Shown: positions 32,908-40,232 of the stretch, piece after piece | Position numbering within the stretch: position 1 is the stretch's first letter | Layout of the letters: every line of letters begins with the position of its first letter | From: G965215145 sp965215145 | GTDB taxonomy: Bacteria > Bacteroidota > Rhodothermia > Rhodothermales > JANQRZ01 | NCBI GenBank assembly: GCA_965215145.1 | Contig: OZ244038.1 | Coordinates: 2,108,001 to 2,172,000 of the forward strand | DNA: 64,000 nt | Direction: 5' to 3' | The notes under the pieces: model-generated | Databases searched by the model: none | What the model was told of the DNA's origin: nothing | What the model saw: only the letters and a program-made list of their open reading frames with translations | Program-made: the position numbers and the translations under genes

Positions 32908-33455
32908 GCGAAGGCCGCATCGAGATCGTCCGGGGCGACATCACCCGGGAGCGGGTGGACGCCATCGTGAACGCGGCGAACGAGCGGATGCTCGGCGGGG
33001 GAGGGGTGGACGGGGCCATCCACCGCGCCGCCGGGCCGGAGCTTTTGGCCGCCTGCCGCGCCGTTCCTGAAGTCCGCCCCGGCGTCCGCTGCCCGACGGG
33101 CGAGGCGCGGATCACGCCGGCGTTCCGGCTACCGGCGCGGTTCGTGATCCACACCGTCGGTCCCGTATGGCGGGGGGGTGGGTACGGCGAGGCCGACCTG
33201 CTCGCGTCGTGCTATCGGGAGAGCCTCCGGCTTGCTCGGGAGGCCGGTGCGGAGTCGGTCGCGTTCCCGGCGATCTCGTGCGGGGCGTACGGCTATCCGA
33301 TAGGCGAGGCAGCCGTTATTGCAATTCAAACAATCCACTCCTACCTCGACAGCTCACACCCCCCCTCGGCGGTGCGGCTCGTCTGCTTCGGGGAGGCCAC
33401 GTACCGGGCCTCACAGGCCGCAGCGGCGGGGGGCTTGCCCACGAGAGGGGCATGA
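32904..33455 (+). CDS. Macro-domain protein (O-acetyl-ADP-ribose deacetylase type)
   Basis: The 183-residue product has the MacroD signatures: GRIEIVRGDITRERVDAIVN, AANERMLGGGGVDGAIHRAA, CPTGEARITPAFRLP, FVIHTVGPVW, then AFPAISCGAYGYPIGEAA. These enzymes hydrolyse O-acetyl-ADP-ribose or remove ADP-ribose from acidic residues. It overlaps pta by four bases and the next gene by four bases, forming a tight operon. Placing acetyl release beside acetyl-phosphate metabolism is suggestive. The CCGTTATTGCAA word at 33313 encodes AVIA inside it. Confidence 0.92.
   Translation: MSEGRIEIVRGDITRERVDAIVNAANERMLGGGGVDGAIHRAAGPELLAACRAVPEVRPGVRCPTGEARITPAFRLPARFVIHTVGPVWRGGGYGEADLLASCYRESLRLAREAGAESVAFPAISCGAYGYPIGEAAVIAIQTIHSYLDSSHPPSAVRLVCFGEATYRASQAAAAGGLPTRGA
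33313..33324 (+). repeat. CCGTTATTGCAA word, copy 5 (forward)
   Basis: Exact copy inside the macro-domain gene, read A-V-I-A-I. Confidence 0.85.
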
Positions 33456-34888
33456 GGCTGGTGGAGCGGATCCCGCCGGGGGGGCGGCTGTTCGGCGGCG
33501 TGGCCGGGCTTACGTTGCTGAGCCGCATACCACTGCTGACGGGGTGGTATGGGATGGACCCCGATGCGTGGCGGCTGGCCGTCGCCGCCCGGCACGTGGC
33601 TGACGCCGGGAGCTACGCGATGTCCCGCCACCCCGGCTACCCGCTCGTCGAGCTGGGCGCGGCGCCGCTGGCGTGGGCCGACCCCGTGGCGCTCAACGCG
33701 ACGACGGCGGTGCTGTCGGCGCTGGGTGCGGGGTGGCTGGCGCTGGCGCTGCGGCGGTTCGGGGTGCGGCCTGCCTGGCTGGCGGCGCTGGCGGCGATGG
33801 CGACGCCGGTGGTGCTGCTCAACAGCGTCGGGCTGATGGACTACCTGTGGAGCCTGGCGTTCGTGCTCGCGGCGATGGCGCTGCTCCGATGGCCGGTCCT
33901 CGCGGGGGTGGCTCTCGGGCTAGCCACCGGCGCGCGGCTGACCGCGGCCGCGGCGGGGGTCCCCCTGCTCGGGATGATGTGGGTGGCGGGGGCGTCACGA
34001 GCGCACCCGAAGGGAGCCGGGCCCCTCGTCCGGTTCACGGTGGCGGCAGCCGTGACCGCGGGGGTGCTTTATCTCCCGGCGCTCTGGACCTACGGGCCGG
34101 GATTCCTGCGCTTCTACGACGGGCGCCTGCCGCTGCGCCTCGCCCTGCACTTCGCGACCGTCGAGGTGTGGGGGCTGCCTGGGCTGGCGGGCCTCGGCGT
34201 GGCGGCGGTGGCGTTGATCCGCCGGGGCCTCCGCCGGCTGCCACCGGCTCCACGGGGCTACCGGCTCGCGTGCGCCGTAGGGGCCGGGCTCTACGGGCTG
34301 CTGTACCTGCGCCTCCCTCTCGAGGCGGCGTATCTCATCCCGGCCGTGCCGTTCGTCGTGGGGTGGCTGGGGCTGGCGCTTCCGCAGCGAGCGTTCCGGG
34401 TCGTGTGCGTCCTGCTGCTGCTCTCGCCGCTCGTGCTGGACCTCGAGGCGGCGAGCGCGGTGCCGGAGCGGCTCCGCCGGCCGGCCCTCCGGCTGGACGT
34501 CGGCCCCATGCAGATGCGCCTGCTCCCGCTCGGGCCGGCGTTCACCGAGCGTGCGCGGATGGCGGCGGAGATCGAACGGGTGCAGGCGCTGACGTGGGGG
34601 GCCGGAGAGGTGGAGCGCCCGGCGGTGGTGGTCGCAGGGCCGGACTGGTCTCGGCTCGCCGTGGTCCTGGGGCGTGACGGTGGAGGGCTCGTCTTCGTGG
34701 ATTCGCTCGGCGTCTTCGGGGTACCGGAGGACGACCCCCTGTCGGTGACCCGTCCGCCGGCGGCGGAGACGCAGACGTGGCCCGTCTACGTGCTGCCGGG
34801 GGTGAGTCCGCCGCCCGAGGGTTCGCTCCTCGCAGGGCGACGCCCGAGGCCCTGGCCGTCGCGCGTGCCGTCGTCCGATAGGCTCTAA
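33452..34888 (+). CDS. Polytopic membrane protein, GT-C glycosyltransferase-like
   Basis: The 478-residue product has about ten membrane helices, and its N-terminal region has the GT39/PMT-like acidic loop GWYGMDPDAWRLAVAARHV followed by SYAMSRHPGYPLVEL. That layout suggests a GT-C enzyme using a polyprenyl-linked sugar, but the match is loose. The last 130 residues are soluble with a Rossmann-like feel. It starts within the stop of the macro-domain gene, and its last four bases overlap the end of purC on the other strand. Function is inferred only from topology. Confidence 0.6.
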   Translation: MRLVERIPPGGRLFGGVAGLTLLSRIPLLTGWYGMDPDAWRLAVAARHVADAGSYAMSRHPGYPLVELGAAPLAWADPVALNATTAVLSALGAGWLALALRRFGVRPAWLAALAAMATPVVLLNSVGLMDYLWSLAFVLAAMALLRWPVLAGVALGLATGARLTAAAAGVPLLGMMWVAGASRAHPKGAGPLVRFTVAAAVTAGVLYLPALWTYGPGFLRFYDGRLPLRLALHFATVEVWGLPGLAGLGVAAVALIRRGLRRLPPAPRGYRLACAVGAGLYGLLYLRLPLEAAYLIPAVPFVVGWLGLALPQRAFRVVCVLLLLSPLVLDLEAASAVPERLRRPALRLDVGPMQMRLLPLGPAFTERARMAAEIERVQALTWGAGEVERPAVVVAGPDWSRLAVVLGRDGGGLVFVDSLGVFGVPEDDPLSVTRPPAAETQTWPVYVLPGVSPPPEGSLLAGRRPRPWPSRVPSSDRL

Positions 34889-35865
34889 GCGGCTGCGACC
34901 CCCTCGACGGCCTCCCGAACCCGCTCGCGCGGGTCTGGGTGCGGGTCCGGCTCGAAGGCGCGGCCGGTGAGGGTCTCGAACAGCTCGACGTACCGGAGCG
35001 CGGCCTCGACCCGAAACGCGTCGGGGAGATCGGGGAGCGCCTGGCCTCCCTTGCCCTGGAACCCGTGGTCCATCAGCCACTCCCGAACGAACTCCTTCGA
35101 GAGCTGCCGTTGCGGCTCGCCCCGCGCCAGCCGCTCCTCGTAGCCGTCGGCGTAGTAGTACCGTGAGGAGTCGGGCGTGTGGACCTCGTCGATCAGCACG
35201 ATCTCGCCCTCGGACGTCCGGCCGAACTCGTACTTCGTGTCTACGAGCAACAGCCCGCGCTCCGCAGCCAACTCGGTGCCGCGGGCGAAAAGCTGGAGGG
35301 CGTAGCCCGCAGCGCGGTCGAAGTCCTCCTGCTTCAGCAGCCCACGCCGGGTGATCTCCGCCGCGCTGATGTCCTCGTCGTGGCCTTCCTCGGCCTTGGT
35401 GGCTGGGGTGAGGATGGGGTGGGGCAGCCACTCGCTCTCTCGGAGGCCGTCCGGTAGTTGAACCTCGCACAGCTCACGACCACCGTTCCGGTACGCCCGC
35501 CACGCGTGCCCGGCGAGGTAGCCCCGCACGACGAACTCGATGGGGAAGGGGGCGCAGGCCCGCGCCACCGTCACGTTCGGGTCGGGGACGCTCAGCAGGT
35601 GGTTCGGGACGAGGTCTGCCGTGGCTGCGAAGAAGTGCGCCGCGATCTGGTTCAGCACCTGCCCCTTGTAGGGGATCGGCTGCCGCAGCACGTGGTCGAA
35701 CGCCGAGATCCGGTCGGTGGTGACGAGGACGAGCCGACCGTCGCCGAGCCGGTAGGTGTCGCGGACCTTGCCTCGGTAGCGCTCCCCGAAGGGTAGCTCG
35801 GTTTCGACGAGGCAGCTTCCGAGCCTGCGACGCACGAGCTCTGGCGTGGGAGGGCTGGCGGGCAC
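34885..35865 (-). CDS. purC: SAICAR synthase
   Basis: The 326-residue product is a complete PurC: GKVRDTYRLGDGRLVLVTTD then RISAFDHVL, IPYKGQVLNQIAAHFF, FPIEFVVRGYLAGHAW, LPHPILTPATKAEEGHDEDI, LVDTKYEFG and LIDEVHTPDSSRYY. It joins aspartate to CAIR in purine synthesis. It converges with the glycosyltransferase-like gene with a four-base overlap. A TAGCTTTTG element lies about 37 bases upstream. Confidence 0.95.
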   Translation of the reverse strand: MPASPPTPELVRRRLGSCLVETELPFGERYRGKVRDTYRLGDGRLVLVTTDRISAFDHVLRQPIPYKGQVLNQIAAHFFAATADLVPNHLLSVPDPNVTVARACAPFPIEFVVRGYLAGHAWRAYRNGGRELCEVQLPDGLRESEWLPHPILTPATKAEEGHDEDISAAEITRRGLLKQEDFDRAAGYALQLFARGTELAAERGLLLVDTKYEFGRTSEGEIVLIDEVHTPDSSRYYYADGYEERLARGEPQRQLSKEFVREWLMDHGFQGKGGQALPDLPDAFRVEAALRYVELFETLTGRAFEPDPHPDPRERVREAVEGVAAA

Positions 35866-35902
35866 GGGTCTGCGGAGTCTGCTTGAGGAGGGCGTGGCCT
35901 CA

Positions 35903-35910
35903 AAAGCTAC
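35903..35910 (-). promoter_or_regulatory. TANNTTTTG promoter-like element (purC)
   Basis: Reading leftward, GTAGCTTTTG lies about 37 bases before the purC ATG and fits the Bacteroidota -7 pattern. Confidence 0.4.
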
Positions 35911-35925
35911 GAGAGCGGCAGGCCG

Positions 35926-36732
35926 CTAGTCGCGGCTCGCTGGGAGGGCGCGCCGGAGCGATTCGGTCACGAAGGCCTTTGCCATCTGCATGGCTTCCGT
36001 TATTGCAACCTCACTGACCAAACCCTTCAGCAGCGACAAAGCAAAGAAACTAGACGCCCCCGTCATCCCGCTTCCTTGGAGATAGGGCGCCTCGAAGAGC
36101 GCGAACTCGCTCCCATCATAGAAGAGGTCTGAGGCGAACCGAACCGGAACGCCATCACCCGCCTCGACGCCCTCCGCCTCGAAGTGCCGTGCGGGCAGCG
36201 TTCCACCCTTGACGAGCACGGCCCGCGCACCCCGCCGCACGATCCGCTGAGCCGCCACCTGCGCGTCGTCCAGCGATCGGATCTCACCGCCGCTGACCAA
36301 CTCGGCGTCGGTATAGGATAGGGTGACGACGTCCGGAATCTCAAGGCGGTCCATCACCGTGTCCAACCCACGCTGGGTGAGCACGGTCTCTCCCGAGGGT
36401 CCGCTCACCTGAAGGTCCATCACCACCGGCCCCTCCAGGCCCTCAGCCGCGTCGAGGACGGCCCGTGCTGCGCCGTGGGATCCGAGCACTCCGATCTTCA
36501 TCGCGGCCGGCGCCACCGTGGCGGCGAGGTGCTCGAGCTGCGCGCGGACGGTGTCCTCCGGCACCTCGGTGATATCGGTCACGACCCCGTGGCCGGCCAT
36601 CACGATGCTAGCGCAAACCGGGTACACCCGGAGGTCGAGCTCCGCACCGGCCCTCAAATCTGCCGTGAGCCCACGGGACTCCGATGGGTAGACCGCGCCG
36701 ATGGCTGCACAGGCAGTTGAGTTCTGGAGCAT
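35926..36732 (-). CDS. ThiD-like hydroxymethylpyrimidine kinase family protein
   Basis: From ATG 36732 the product is 268 residues, the usual ThiD length. The C-terminal half fits the ribokinase-like fold: VKGGTLPARHF, then LQGSGMTGASSFFALSLLKG with the anion-hole GxGM segment, then EAMQMAKAFVTESL. The N-terminal substrate site departs from ThiD: instead of the SGGAGIQADIKT pattern it reads SESRGLTADLRA. It may phosphorylate a different pyrimidine or pyridoxal-like substrate, or be a regulatory relative. No other thiamine gene is nearby. The CCGTTATTGCAA word at 35997 encodes VAIT here. Confidence 0.7.
   Translation of the reverse strand: MLQNSTACAAIGAVYPSESRGLTADLRAGAELDLRVYPVCASIVMAGHGVVTDITEVPEDTVRAQLEHLAATVAPAAMKIGVLGSHGAARAVLDAAEGLEGPVVMDLQVSGPSGETVLTQRGLDTVMDRLEIPDVVTLSYTDAELVSGGEIRSLDDAQVAAQRIVRRGARAVLVKGGTLPARHFEAEGVEAGDGVPVRFASDLFYDGSEFALFEAPYLQGSGMTGASSFFALSLLKGLVSEVAITEAMQMAKAFVTESLRRALPASRD
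35997..36008 (+). repeat. CCGTTATTGCAA word, copy 6 (forward)
   Basis: Exact copy within the 3' part of the thiD-like gene. It is the last forward-oriented copy. Confidence 0.85.
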
Positions 36733-36823
36733 GGTGAGGATGGGTGGAGGGCGGCCGAGAACGCGAGGTCGCCCATCGGGTTCGCCCCCTCGCCGAAGAC
36801 CAAGGCGATTGGGCCGCAAGTCG

Positions 36824-36831
36824 TATCTTAC
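36824..36831 (+). promoter_or_regulatory. GTANNTTNC promoter-like element (recombinase)
   Basis: GTATCTTAC lies 57 bases before the recombinase ATG and overlaps the left arm of the dif-like sequence. Confidence 0.4.
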
Positions 36832-36857
36832 TTCCGATAAGCCCCATTATAGGCCCT
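36830..36857 (+). other. dif-like recombination site candidate
   Basis: ACTTCCGATAA, a six-base centre GCCCCA and TTATAGGCCCT form an 11-6-11 site with arms matching in inverted orientation at 7 of 11 positions. The left arm is close to known XerC arms (ACTTCCTAGAA in Bacillus) and the right arm begins TTAT, but the rest of that arm departs from the XerD consensus. It lies 31 bases before a tyrosine recombinase gene, as in single-recombinase Xer systems. Confidence 0.35.
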
Positions 36858-36888
36858 AGGCAAATCCAGCCAAACCCCACCCCGTGAC

Positions 36889-37884
36889 ATGCCCGACCCC
36901 ACCCCAGCTCCCCCCATTCCGACTCCACCCAGCGACGCCCTCAGCCCCAGATCCTCAGAGGGCGTGGTCACCACTCTTCAGCAGACACCACGGATCGGGG
37001 CCGACTCCGACCTGCTGCCCGTCTACCTCCTCCGGTTCGACCGCGAAGCGACGCGGCGGGCTTACACCAACGACCTCACCCGGTTCTTCGAGAGCGACAT
37101 CGTCACGCTGCGCATGGCTCGCAGCGTGACGTTCGTGCATGTGAACAGGCATATCGAGACGCTCCAGGCGGACGGGTTTAGGCCCTCTACCATCCAGCGT
37201 CGTGTATCAGGCATTCGAGGGTTCTTTAGCTGGCTCCTGGCACTCGGATTCTTAGATCGCAACCCTGCGGACAGGCAGGTCATTCGGCGCGGAGCAGAGG
37301 TTGATAGAAATCAGAATGCAATAACAGTCTTATCCACCAGTCAGGCCCGCCGCCTCGTAGCCGCCGCCCGCGAGACGGGCGAGGCCGCCCCCCGCGATAC
37401 CGCGCTGATTCAGACCCTGCTCTACGGTGCGCTTCGCCGTTCCGAAGCCGCAGCGATGGACGCCGAGCACCTCCGCATGTCTGGTCCTTACTGGGTCTTA
37501 CACCTCCCCCAGACAAAAGGCGGCAGCGACCAACATGTCAAGCTCCCCGCCCATGTCGTCGAGGCCATCTCCGAGATGAGCGCGGCGTATGGGATCACCT
37601 CCGGTCCCCTCTGGCGCTCGCTGAGCAACAACTCAAGGGGCCGCCGCCTATCTGCTCGTTCGATCTATACTATCGTCAACAAGACCGCGGTTCGTGCCGG
37701 TATCGATGTGGAGGTCGGCGTTCACACGTTGCGCCACACGGCCTGCACCCTCGCCATAGAAGGTGGAGCGACACCCCAGCAGGTCCAGACACATGCGCGG
37801 CACAAAAAGCTAGAGACGACTATGATGTATGTCCACCAGCGCGATAAGCTAAGGTATAACGCATCTGATTATATCAATTTATAG
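36889..37884 (+). CDS. Tyrosine recombinase (Xer/integrase family)
   Basis: The 331-residue protein has an N-terminal SAM-like core-binding domain (about residues 40-125; RAYTNDLTRFFES, STIQRRVSGIRGFFSWL) and a complete catalytic domain. The catalytic set is R183 (GALRRSE), K210 (TKGG), H279 and R282 (HTLRHTA), H305 and the nucleophile Y314 (TTMMYVH). Codon and base use are less GC-rich than the neighbours. No element or cargo surrounds it: thiD-like and carotenoid genes are the neighbours. It could be a chromosomal Xer-type resolvase acting on the adjacent dif-like site, or the remnant integrase of a lost element. Confidence 0.9.
   Translation: MPDPTPAPPIPTPPSDALSPRSSEGVVTTLQQTPRIGADSDLLPVYLLRFDREATRRAYTNDLTRFFESDIVTLRMARSVTFVHVNRHIETLQADGFRPSTIQRRVSGIRGFFSWLLALGFLDRNPADRQVIRRGAEVDRNQNAITVLSTSQARRLVAAARETGEAAPRDTALIQTLLYGALRRSEAAAMDAEHLRMSGPYWVLHLPQTKGGSDQHVKLPAHVVEAISEMSAAYGITSGPLWRSLSNNSRGRRLSARSIYTIVNKTAVRAGIDVEVGVHTLRHTACTLAIEGGATPQQVQTHARHKKLETTMMYVHQRDKLRYNASDYINL
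37316..37327 (-). repeat. CTGTTATTGCAT word (one mismatch, reverse)
   Basis: Reverse-oriented copy inside the recombinase gene, encoding N-A-I-T. It is the first copy on the other strand. Confidence 0.7.
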
Positions 37885-37961
37885 CCTGCTTCACCGCCTC
37901 GAAACCGCCGGGGCCGTGTGGGGTAGCACGGCCCCGCTCTGCGCCATCGTCTCCCCTCCCC

Positions 37962-39512
37962 TTGCCGTCTTCTGGTCGTGATTTTGACGTAGCGGTCGTG
38001 GGCGCGGGGCACAACGCGCTGGTCGCGGCGGCGTATCTCGCGCAGATGGGGTACCGGGTCGGGGTCTTTGAGCGCCGGGGCATCGTGGGGGGAGCCGTCT
38101 CGACGCAGGAGATCGTGCCGGGCTACCAGTTCGACCTCGGCGGCAGCGCGCACATCCTGATCCGGCTGACGCCGATCGTAGAGGAGTTGGGGCTCGAGCG
38201 GTTTGGGCTCGACTACATCGAGCTCGACCCCCTCTTCTTCGCGCCCTTCGACGACGGGGACGCGGTGTTCTTCTACCGCGATGCCGAGCGTACGGCCGAT
38301 GAGTTAGAGCGGCAATTTCCAGGTGAAGGCGAGGCGTATCGGCGATTTGTCGCCGACTGGCTCCCGTTCGGGAGGACGGTACGGGACACCTTCCTCTCCG
38401 TACCCGGCCCGCTCCAGCTCGGGAAGAAGATGGCGTTCGGGGAGTCGGCGAAGATGGACTGGCAGCGGGCACTTGGGATGATCCTCAGGCCGTACGGCGA
38501 GGTCGTCACCCGGTACTTCAACGAGGAGAAGATCATCGCGCCGCTGGTGTGGATGGCCGCGCAGTCCGGCCCGCCCCCGACGGAGCCGATGACGGCGCCG
38601 TTCCTCCTGTGGCACCCGCTCTACCACGAGGGCGGCGCCGCCCGGCCCCGCGGCGGCTCGGGGATGCTGACACAGGCGCTTCGGCGGCACGTCGAGGCGC
38701 ACGGCGGGCAGGTCTTCACCGACGCCGCCGTCGAGGAGATTCTGGTTGAGGGGGGGCGTGCGGCCGGCGTGCGGGTGCGGGGCGAGGTCTACACCGCCCG
38801 GTCCGTGCTCGCAGGTGCGCACGTGCTGGAGACGATGGGCCGGCTGCTCCCCGAGGAGCACCGCCCCGACGGGCTCGACGGCGTGCGGGTCGGCAACGGG
38901 TTCGGGGCGATCCTCCGGCTCGCGCTCTCCGAGCCCGTCCGCTACACCGCCCACCCCAGCGACGACGCGCGGATCGCCCTCCAGCTCCTCTGCCGGGACC
39001 GCCCCCACCTCATGAACGCCTACGCCGACTACCTCCGCGGCGAGCCCGCCGCGGACCCGCCCATCGTCGCGATGACCTTCAGCGCGGTGGACGACACGCT
39101 CGCGCCGCCCGGCGGTGAGGTGCTGTGGCTGTGGGCGCAGTACTTCCCCTACGAGCTCGCGCGGGGGCAGCGCTGGGACGACATCGCGCCGCGCGTAGCC
39201 GACACCATCCTCGACGCCTTCGAGCGCTACGCGCCGGGCACGCGGGACAAGATCGTGGGGCAGCTCTTCCAGCACCCGCTGTGGCTCGAGCGCGAGCTCG
39301 GGCTCTTCCGTGGTAACGTGATGCACCTCGAGATGAGCCTCGACCAGATGTTCGCGCTCCGCCCGATGGTCGGGATGAGCGGATACCGGGCGCACCTGCC
39401 CGGGCTCTACCTCACCGGCGCCAGCACCCACCCCGGCGGCGGCATCATGGGGGCCTCCGGCCGCAACGCCGCCCGCGTGCTCCTCCAAGACCTCGAACGC
39501 CGGAAGGTGTGA
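37962..39512 (+). CDS. CrtI/CrtO-type FAD oxidoreductase of carotenoid synthesis
   Basis: The 516-residue product starts at a TTG and has the FAD-binding DFDVAVVGAGHNALVAAAYL followed by VFERRGIVGGAVSTQE, then CrtO-like segments (PYGEVVTRYFNEEKIIAPLV; PRGGSGMLTQALRRHVEAHG) and the C-terminal FAD motif GLYLTGASTHPGGGIMGASG then RNAARVLL. It matches carotene ketolases and related desaturases rather than classic CrtI. Its stop overlaps the GTG start of a lycopene cyclase gene, so it acts in the carotenoid pathway. The exact reaction is uncertain. Confidence 0.82.
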   Translation: MPSSGRDFDVAVVGAGHNALVAAAYLAQMGYRVGVFERRGIVGGAVSTQEIVPGYQFDLGGSAHILIRLTPIVEELGLERFGLDYIELDPLFFAPFDDGDAVFFYRDAERTADELERQFPGEGEAYRRFVADWLPFGRTVRDTFLSVPGPLQLGKKMAFGESAKMDWQRALGMILRPYGEVVTRYFNEEKIIAPLVWMAAQSGPPPTEPMTAPFLLWHPLYHEGGAARPRGGSGMLTQALRRHVEAHGGQVFTDAAVEEILVEGGRAAGVRVRGEVYTARSVLAGAHVLETMGRLLPEEHRPDGLDGVRVGNGFGAILRLALSEPVRYTAHPSDDARIALQLLCRDRPHLMNAYADYLRGEPAADPPIVAMTFSAVDDTLAPPGGEVLWLWAQYFPYELARGQRWDDIAPRVADTILDAFERYAPGTRDKIVGQLFQHPLWLERELGLFRGNVMHLEMSLDQMFALRPMVGMSGYRAHLPGLYLTGASTHPGGGIMGASGRNAARVLLQDLERRKV

Positions 39513-40210
39513 CCTACCTCCAGTTCCACCTCGTCTTTATCCTCCCGCCGATCCTCGCACTGGTGCTCCTCCAGCCGCGGCCGATGGCCGGGGTCGGTGC
39601 CGGCACGGCGTGGCGGTTCATCGGGCTCATCGGGCTCATCGCGTTCTCCTACACGATCCTGTGGGACAACTTCCTCGTGTGGCGCGGGGTGTGGAGCTAC
39701 GGGCCGGAGCGCGTCCTCGCCACCGTCGGCTACGTGCCGGTCGAGGAGTACGCGTTCTTCCTGCTCCAGCCGGTGCTGACGGGGCTGTGGTTCTGCGCCG
39801 TCCGCACGAAGCAGCCGCCGTCGCAGGAGGAGCCCCCCCTATGGCTCCGGCCCGCGCTCGTCGGCGGATGGCTGGCCGTGGTGGCGGCGGGCGCGGCGAT
39901 GCTCTTCGGAACGCGGACGCTCTACATGGGGCTGATCCTCGCGTGGGCGGCGCCCGTCTTGGCCGGGATGGCGTGGATCGCGGCGGGGAAGCTGTGGCGG
40001 GCGCGGCGGGCCGCCCTCGTCGGGATCGCCGTGCCGACGGTGTACCTGTGGGTCGCGGACCGGACAGCCATCGACCTCGGGATCTGGGACATCGCGGACG
40101 CGACGAGCCTCGGGTTCGACCCCCTCGGCCTCCCCATCGAGGAGGCGGTGTTCTTCCTGGTGACGAACGTGCTGGTAGTCTGGGGCCTCGTGCTCTTCCT
40201 CCCTGAATAA
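39509..40210 (+). CDS. Fused CrtYcd-type lycopene cyclase
   Basis: The 233-residue polytopic protein has two homologous halves, each with the PxE(E/D) motif of heterodimeric-type cyclases: GYVPVEEYAFFLLQPVLTG and GLPIEEAVFFLVTNVLVVWG, and FSYTILWDNFLVWRGVWSYG as in the CrtYc half. About six to seven helices are seen. It should cyclise lycopene ends to beta rings. Translation is coupled to the preceding oxidoreductase gene by the GTGTGA overlap. The other crt genes are not in this window. Confidence 0.85.
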   Translation: MTYLQFHLVFILPPILALVLLQPRPMAGVGAGTAWRFIGLIGLIAFSYTILWDNFLVWRGVWSYGPERVLATVGYVPVEEYAFFLLQPVLTGLWFCAVRTKQPPSQEEPPLWLRPALVGGWLAVVAAGAAMLFGTRTLYMGLILAWAAPVLAGMAWIAAGKLWRARRAALVGIAVPTVYLWVADRTAIDLGIWDIADATSLGFDPLGLPIEEAVFFLVTNVLVVWGLVLFLPE

Positions 40211-40218
40211 TTTTTGGT

Positions 40219-40230
40219 TTGCAATAACGG
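40219..40230 (-). repeat. CCGTTATTGCAA word, copy 7 (reverse)
   Basis: Exact copy in the 22-base gap between the cyclase gene and the moeB start. Confidence 0.85.
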
Positions 40231-40232
40231 AT

